A DNA stretch of 64,000 bases from positions 92,490 to 156,489 of the forward strand of contig NJFT01000081.1 in NCBI GenBank assembly GCA_002221725.1, read 5' to 3'. How positions within the stretch are numbered: position 1 is the stretch's first letter; every line of letters begins with the position of its first letter. Positions 57,290 through 64,000 of the stretch are shown here, one piece after another. The stretch comes from Scedosporium boydii (taxonomy: Eukaryota > Ascomycota > Sordariomycetes > Microascales > Microascaceae). Below the pieces are notes generated by a model. It was not told the origin of the DNA, did no database searches, and saw nothing but the letters and a program-made list of their open reading frames with translations. The translations under genes were made by a program, and so were the position numbers.

Positions 57290-60200
57290 CTATCCTTCAA
57301 ACTCGAACCTCAAGATTGTTATAGTCCCATCTCCGTCTCCAAGAGCAACCGTGCGGTCATCTGTAGCCCTACGTGCCATCCTGTAATCGCTCGGGACCCA
57401 AAAAGTACGCTTTCTTTGACGGAATATCCATTCGCCGCTGATTATCAGCTTGTTCTTAGCCTCATCTTTTGCAAGGAATGGGCTGGATACCATGTAATCA
57501 CTATTTGGTACCATATTCAAGAGGTCATAGGGTTTGCGAGGTGAAATTTCAAGTCTCTCGACTAAGGGTCTCTGATTTTCCACGTCGAATCTTTCTATCT
57601 TGTATACGAGGCAAGGGAAAAATCGATAAAACTGGAGGACAAGCCTTGTCCCTGTTGGCGAAAATGAGATTTCTCGGATATTGGGGTTCATGGGCCCTGT
57701 AATTGTGCCCATGCGTCTGGGTTCGGCATCCCCAGTATACCAGAGTTCGACCGTTGACGAACGACTCCTTGTTAAGACGAGCAACCTCCCATCAGGCGAA
57801 AGCGCTAGTGTGTTATGGCCGTCCGTACGGATGGTGTGCTTTGGCCGGCCAGTAGCAACATCCCAGAGCCTGGCATGCCCGTCCAAGCATGCCCCGAGCG
57901 TGGTTTCATCGGCTGAGAATACCATGTGGTGGACTCTGGTGCTCTCGTCTTGGATATTCTTCTGATGGTGAGGATTGGAATCAGTGTCCCATAGATTAAT
58001 CGTGCACTGATTTCCACCACATGAGGCCAAGGCAATTGTCTTGCCCGCTGGTGAAATGGCCATAGCCTCAACCACCCCGTCGATGGCAGTGAGCTTCACC
58101 AGAAGCCTACCGCTATCGCAGTCCCAGGCACAACTAGCGCTACTAGAGCAGCAAACAACTGTTCTGCTATCCGGAGAGAAAGCAAGCGAGTGCATTAAGC
58201 TCGTTTGGTCGTTCAAAGCGTGCAGGAGAACTCCCGCGTGGGGATCCCAAAGCCGAACGGTCAAGTCACACGAGGCTGATGCGAATCTCTTGCCATTGGG
58301 GGAGAATGCAACTAGATTAACCCAAGATCTATGGCCTTCGAGCGTGCGAATATAGGCTCCTGTGACGGCGTTCCATAGGTGGATCGTATTTTGGTCTGTC
58401 GTGGCGAGTACCATGCTGTCCGGTGAAAAGCGTAAGGCTTGCAAAGTTGGGTCACCCCCCAAAATCCAACAACGGCGAGACATCGTACTCGAGTCCGTAA
58501 GGAGAATGTATCCTTTATGTGGAATCGCTAGCGATATCCCATCGGGGGAGAAAGTAATGTTTTGGAATTCCGCTTCGTATGTGTCGATCAGACCTTTCAT
58601 CTGGCCACTTCCCGCATCGTAAAACAATGCGAAGTTCCCCTCTGTCGTGATTAGAGTACTTCCATCTTGTGAGAAAATGGTACAGCGATCTGTTGGGAAA
58701 GCCACACTTCGATCTTGGGCCTTGAAAAATAAATTTGTGGAGCGGAAGACGCCCGTCGTGCCATCCCAGACACGCATTCCCATCTGCGATGCACATGCCA
58801 GAGCTTGGCCGTCCCCTGAGAAGGCAAGGTCACATTCGGCCCATCTCATGTCGGAGTCTGCTGATGGGCCTAGCTCTCCGGCATTCGTGCCAATATAACT
58901 ACCGCTAACACGGCTCGCAGATTGCTTCTGTTCTCCTGTCGTCATATCCCAGAGACGGGCGACGCCCGACGAAGAGGAGGCAAGGCGTCTACTATCGGGC
59001 GAGAAAGCTACTGCATCCACCGGTCTTTTATGCCCCGTAAGCACGCAGCGCTCGCTACCCGTCTCGGCGTTCCATAGCTGAACGGTCTCCCCTGATCCCG
59101 CTGCAATAGTTGTTCCATCTGGCGAAAGGGCTATGCACTTGACAGAATCGGCCTTATCGGGTCCATGGGAGAGTTGGTTGATCTCTCTCCACCTCTCTGG
59201 AATAGTCCAAAGTCTAATTCCGTTTCCTTTGGAAGGGGATACGATCGTGCGTCCATTAGGTCCACTGGCCAGCCGGCCGGTGATGCCTTCCGCGCTCCCG
59301 ATCACGAACCCTTTCCCAGGCTTTACACTATCCCAGGTGCGTATTTTGCCGTCGGAGCAGGATCCGATTATAGTTTTACCATCTCTTGGGACGATAATGT
59401 TCACTATCCTCCCAAGTTCAGCAAGGTTAATTTCCCGATCAACCCCGCCAGTTTTGATGTTTAAAACGTGAATGTTGTTCCCAACATGGGTCCAGACCTT
59501 GTTTGATCGGATGACGAGAGACCTAACCCCTGCGGACTTAGGGGTCTCGACACTCCAATCCATTGTATCGCCTGGGATGTTCCACAACCTGATTGAGTTA
59601 TGGGAATTAAAGGCTAGCATAGTGCTCTCCAGGTCAAGGGTAAAATATACAAGCCCGGGAATATCGGTTATTGTGGATTTGCGGCTGCGCTGGGCAACGT
59701 CCCAAATCTGAATATGACCAACGAAAACCCCTTTTTTCCGTTCTTGAGTAGCGATGGTAAGCATCTTGCTGCTGGGTGAGAGTGATCTACGGCCTTCCGG
59801 AAGCGTGGGCCAGGCGATGTTTTGGCGTGTTCCAGTTGTGACATCCCAGCTAAAAACGCTGGTGCGAGTGACGCACATGAGCGTCGTACCGTCGGAAGAA
59901 AACGCAATATCCTCTGCAACAGAGTCTATGTCGAGGAACAGTCGGTATGTGCCCAGATCTACGTCCCAAAGCCGTATCGTGAGGTCGGCTGACGCAGATG
60001 CCAGGCTTTTCCCATCAGAGGCAAAGGAGAGATGAGTAACCTGATCCGTATGGCCCTCAAGCGTATTAGAATATACTTGTCTGATACCCTGAGCGATTTT
60101 GAGATATGGCCACCTGTCTTTCCAAAAGTGAGACCGAACACGACTCGATTGCGGGAGGAATGTCAGCGCTGAGGCGTATACTTGCAGCGGCGCTCGCCGA

Positions 60201-63059
60201 ATGACTGCCGCATGGATTTTGGCGAACTGAAGTGCATCTTCCACAAGCCGGCATATGTCATGGTTTGTGCCAAGTTCCGGCATTGACTAAAAACGGTATT
60301 AGAAAGGCAACCAGTCTGCATCTCATGCGTTTTCAACACACCAGTTGTTTACTTACCCGGCACTTATCCAACAGGTGTTCCAGAAGCTCCAAGCAATCTC
60401 TATACTTGCCTAGGATAGCGAGGCACTCTATCCAGTGTAATAGGTGCGTGTACGCGAACTCCCGAACCTCTGCGACATCCAGAATCGTCTCATGGTGGAG
60501 CCAAAAAGAGCAGGCGTATCGGAGATGCTGCGGAATATGATTTTCCATGACCTCATCTGCTATTTCATGCCTTAGAATGCCTGGCTCCTTGATATTGCAA
60601 ATGTCTCGCTTCAGTAAGCTGCGCATGACCCTTAAGCAATCTTGCGCGAGCCACCTATTGGCCTCGCGCTCATCCACATGGAAGAACTCCCTGCCTTTCC
60701 CCTCTGCCACGAGAAAGTCTCTGAAAGACCGATGGAAGAGACGTACGGGCATGTCTGGGTCTTCCGGGAGATGTACAACCGCATGGAGGTTGCGAAGGTA
60801 GTGATCGGTATCATCTAGCGGGATCTCTAGTAGATCGCTAATGGCATGAGGCGTGAGGGGAGTGGCGAGGACGACTAGGGCACTAAGAAGCTGTCGGAGC
60901 TGAAGTTGCTCTTCTTCGCCAAGCGGGTCGGGCTCGTCAGTGTCCTTGTGCCTCCCAAAGAAAACATAATCTAGGATTGGCATGTAGATCTGATCAAGCT
61001 GCGAAGCATTACTATCCACCTGTCTCAGCCAATCATGTAGCAGACGCTTTGGATTTTTCCTTCCGTCTCCTTTATAGACGTAACGGCAGAGAGTTGCAGC
61101 GTAGATGAATAATGGTGATGGAGTATTGGCGAGCTCAATCACACGTTTGAGGTCGCTTGCGCTAGGCCATGTTTCGCGGATGTTTTTCTTGCGTGCAATG
61201 CGCTCAAATTGCGCTTCGAAAAACCTAGAGATATCGACTTCTGTTTGTTCTTGAAACTTTTGATGTAGAGGCAAAGCGCGCCAGGCTCGCTGTGGGATGT
61301 CTTGGTTTATGGCGGCGTCGACTTCGTGGGCCTCTCTGCTTGTGAGCACAACACGGAATCGCACCCTGTCAATGGAGCCTAAAGTGCCTAAAGTTGCCAA
61401 TGCTTTCAATAGTCCTTGATGGACACCAGGATCTCCCTCGCACTCGTCTAGCGCGTCGATAACAATGACGATGAGCATAGGTCTTGACGAAATGGTTCTT
61501 GAGTTGGCTTTGATAGCCCCTCTGGTCGGGGTAAAGAGAAGAGCCTCAGACTGCTTTTTTATATTTTTGCTCTCAATACCTTCATTCCGGGGGTCATCTA
61601 GGGATTCTCGCAGAGCCTTTCCGAACCCCGGAACAGTGGCAGCAAGCTGTGTTGCAAGAGTCGGGATGATACGGAGGGGGTCGCTGCGGGCATCTTCCCC
61701 TCGCCTGAAGAAATAGCTTGCCCGGAGCACACCCATTCCGTCACACATATGAGCGACGGTTCGGCTGACGGTAGATTTTCCAATCCCAGCGGGACCATTG
61801 ATCCACAAAATCGTTTCTTCGTGGGATCCGTATATCCAGCCGGTAACCTCTTTTAATAACTCTACTCGGGTGCCATCCTGGCAAAAGGAAAGGTGTTGAT
61901 CATCGCCGCTGTCGTATGCTGCTGCATGGACAGTTGGAAGCCTCACGGCAGGTTGGTCTGTGTTGCGAATCTTACTATTTCCTTCAGCGTTAGAGATAGG
62001 GGTCTCGAAGCTCAATTGGACATAAACGTACTCAAGCTCACGGACAAGCTGAAGTCTGAGGTCAGTGATGGAGTCACACCCCCCTCGCATGACCTCATAT
62101 AATCCGCGAATGTCCTCAATACGCATCTCCCTCCCTGCCCTCTGGCTTAGGCTTTCGACGAACTTGGATGCTGTATCTTCCGTAGTAGTTTGCAGCGGTG
62201 GGTTGGGGACTGCTGCCGAAGCGTTTGACTCATGGAGCCCGATTTCCTTCATCAATGGTTGCCCTAGCTCAGCCTCTACCTTGCTTTTGCTAAGTCTCTC
62301 TCCCTCCTTGTCTTTGAAGTACACCAGACAAAGTGCATATGATCGCGCTAACCCACGGGATATGTCTATGACAATCCTGTCTTCAACACTCAGATCCGAG
62401 GCTATCCCTTTATATAAGAAGGGATGTGCTAGGTGGTTATGTAGATAGTTCACAATATCAGTTAGCTGAACCTCGAACAACACCCCCGAGAACCTCGAAA
62501 GCACCTTGGCGTCTTCGCTTCTAAGCTTGAAACGATAGTTGACTGCCTCGTAACTTCCGAATTGTGGTTCGTATGAAGCTTTAGGAGCGTTCTTGGGGGG
62601 GAACTCTGTCTCATCCTGGAATTCGAACCGCTTTCGGATGAGTTCTTTGACAGCTTCTTCATCTGTGTCAAATCTGAGCACAATTCGAACACCAGCGAGG
62701 TCATGAACTGCCCGGAATATATCCTCCACGCATTCATATCCACGCCCTCCCCGGCTGAGCTGCGTTTTTTCGCGGCGCTCGATGGATTTCTCAATGGATC
62801 CTGCCTTCTTCACTCTTCCTGAAATCCAGAACTCAATCCTTTGTCTTTCCAGCTCCTCGCGACATATTTTTTGGACTTCTCCAACAAGGTCTTCATAATC
62901 AGGCGCTAGCTTAGGCCAGACCGTCTTAATGAAAAAGCCTTTGAGATCTCCATGCTCAGCACTCGTGTAACGAATGCTAGCGATTCTTGATTGCAAGGAG
63001 ATGTTGCTAGTGTCCGAAGTAGGGCTGGCGCCAAGGCATTCTGCGGATGACGGTTCCAT
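57290..63059 (-). CDS. RelA/SpoT-like - NACHT - WD40 protein (NLR-like)
   Basis: Two exons (60357-63059 and 57290-60286, 70-nt intron, GTAAGT donor) give 1,899 residues. Domain order: a RelA/SpoT-like nucleotidyltransferase domain (about 40-255), a linker, a NACHT NTPase with Walker A GPAGIGKST (422-430) and Walker B LIVIVIDALDEC (529-540), a helical region to about 900, then about 18 WD40 units (LWDVD, IWDV, LWN and similar repeats). In the first domain, GRVKKAGSIEKSIERR (81-96), DLAGVRIVLRFD (120-131), GSYEAVNYRFKL (168-179) and FEVQLTDI (195-202) line up with the ATP/GTP-binding blocks of RelA synthetases, keeping the key Arg, Lys, Asp and Glu. The usual G-loop His is Asn174. This is the architecture of a fungal STAND/NLR sensor with an enzyme-like effector. 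The WD40 units are diverged, not near-identical. No signal peptide or TM segment. Confidence 0.9.
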
Positions 63060-63548
63060 GTCTCGCGTTTTTGGTGTCGGCCATATGGAACACTACGGCT
63101 AGAAGATGAAGGTAAGTCGATCAAAATTCAAAAGAATTAAGGCGAAATTTAAGAAAGGGAAGGAAGAGATTAGAAGAGCAAGGAGAGGAGCTGGAGAAAG
63201 GAGATACCCCGCTTCTTCACTTTGGCCTGGACCCCAGCCTGCTGTGTGGCGCGTGAAGATGCATATATATTGGCGAATAACAACCTCAAGTTAGTCCATG
63301 GCTTGCAGGGCAAGGTGGATTGTATTCTCTCCATGCCTGATCTCCGAGAAAAGTGGAAAAAAGGCGCATTAGGCTCGGCTTGGGAGTCGAGGCGGCGGCT
63401 CTCACAATAATTCAGCCTAACCTATCTCCCTCATTACACTTCCTTCCTCGCTCTTTGTGTGTTTCTTCAAGGCCTCCTTGATCTCTACCCTTCTCTACTT
63501 ACACTTTCTTAGATCCTCTTAGGAGCGACTCCTTTCGCCAACGACCCG
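63060..63548. other. Divergent promoter region
   Basis: It separates the NACHT gene (start 63059, minus) from the partial gene starting at 63549 (plus). Purine-rich near 63120-63200 and C/T-rich near 63420-63510, where the plus-strand leader is expected. Confidence 0.5.
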
Positions 63549-64000
63549 ATGGGGGATGGAAGCCGAAGCCCGTCCTACGGCGATTTGGTAGCGATGCAAT
63601 GTCGAAATAATCCATGTCTTGTCGGGTTATCGAAGTATCTCTCGTCCAAGACATTGCTCTCCAGAAGCACGATCTTCTCCATAATCTATCCCAGAGACGG
63701 AGGACACGCAGCGAAGCCGGTAGGACAGCTTAATCTGGAGGATATTAAAAGACCTCAATATATCGACCCCACAATAGCTGGCCACATTCTTCTCGTCCAG
63801 GATATCCAGCCTGATGTTGTAGATGCTCTAGGATGTACATTCGATATCGATCCGCTATTCTTCGCAGGCCATATAAGTTGCCCACCCCACTTCCGGCCCC
63901 CCCCCACATTCGGCCCCCCCCCAAAACCACATCGCCATTTCAGCCCATCCAACTTCAATCATGGATTATTTCCACACTTCTAGTCACCACAATACAGGAA
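63549..64000 (+). CDS. 5' part of a fungal CorA-like gene (partial)
   Basis: The frame begins MGDGSRSPSYGDLVAMQCRN and contains ILLVQDIQPDVVDALG and TFDIDPLFFAGHI. This is the N-terminal signature of a group of fungal proteins that carry a CorA-like Mg2+-channel fold near their C-terminus. That part would lie beyond the window, so only the start is visible. The open frame stops at 63983, but two C9 tracts (63897-63905 and 63914-63922) in the preceding 90 bases make the reading frame there doubtful. An intron or homopolymer length error may lie in this stretch. Assignment is by motif resemblance only. Confidence 0.4.

Noticed and set aside
1..64000. tRNA, rRNA, CRISPR array, complete transposon or viral insert
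   Set aside because: I looked for T-loop/B-box signals, regular repeat-spacer patterns, transposase or reverse-transcriptase motifs and terminal repeats by eye and saw none; a tool-based scan would be more sensitive.

Overview
This window is nuclear DNA from a filamentous ascomycete (Pezizomycotina, probably a Sordariomycete, though the order is a guess). Most genes carry short spliceosomal introns (about 50-170 nt) with GTRNGT donors, CTAAC/CTGAC-like branch sites and YAG acceptors. Intergenic gaps run to several kb, there are no operons, and several proteins belong to fungal families (Zn2Cys6 regulator, FucP-type MFS carrier, NACHT-WD40 protein, Hpc2, Rrp14/SURF6, Vps74). I found no tRNA, rRNA, CRISPR array or recognisable transposon. 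Exon structures were built by hand from splice signals and reading-frame continuity. CDS coordinates give the whole span and the exons are listed in each entry. Layout, 1-38 kb: mostly housekeeping genes. In order: a four-TM membrane protein (+), an HNH-type zinc-binding protein (+), a 306-aa protein of unknown function (-), a 342-aa protein of unknown function (+), a type I membrane protein (-), an HSL-type alpha/beta hydrolase (-), a divergent Ras-like GTPase (-), then a 4.4-kb gene-free stretch. After it come a PLP-dependent glutamate-decarboxylase-like enzyme (+), VPS74/GOLPH3 (+), RRP14/SURF6 (-), the HIR-complex subunit HPC2 (-), RPAP1 (+) and a seven-exon FucP-like MFS transporter (-). 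38-48 kb: accessory and decaying DNA. It holds an orphan low-complexity protein (-), a six-exon Zn2Cys6 transcription factor (-), a long C-run/A-run junction, an aldo/keto reductase pseudogene (-), a second AKR-like relic (-) and a piece of a sugar transporter (+). 48-64 kb: eIF2A (+), a Doc-type Fic protein (+), an F-box-like gene broken by a one-base frameshift (-), a 1,899-residue protein joining a RelA/SpoT-like domain to NACHT and about 18 WD40 units (-), and the 5' part of a fungal CorA-like gene running off the right edge (+). The housekeeping genes serve separate processes: Golgi glycosyltransferase retention (VPS74), ribosome biogenesis (RRP14), nucleosome assembly (HPC2), RNA polymerase II assembly (RPAP1) and translation (eIF2A). 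The part most likely to hold less-described biology is 52.8-63.1 kb (Doc-type Fic, F-box and RelA/SpoT-NACHT-WD40), which resembles a fungal conflict/NLR neighbourhood. A second unexplained signal is a 9-mer, TACTTCGTA or its complement, found nine times, always outside genes, six of them within 1.4 kb.
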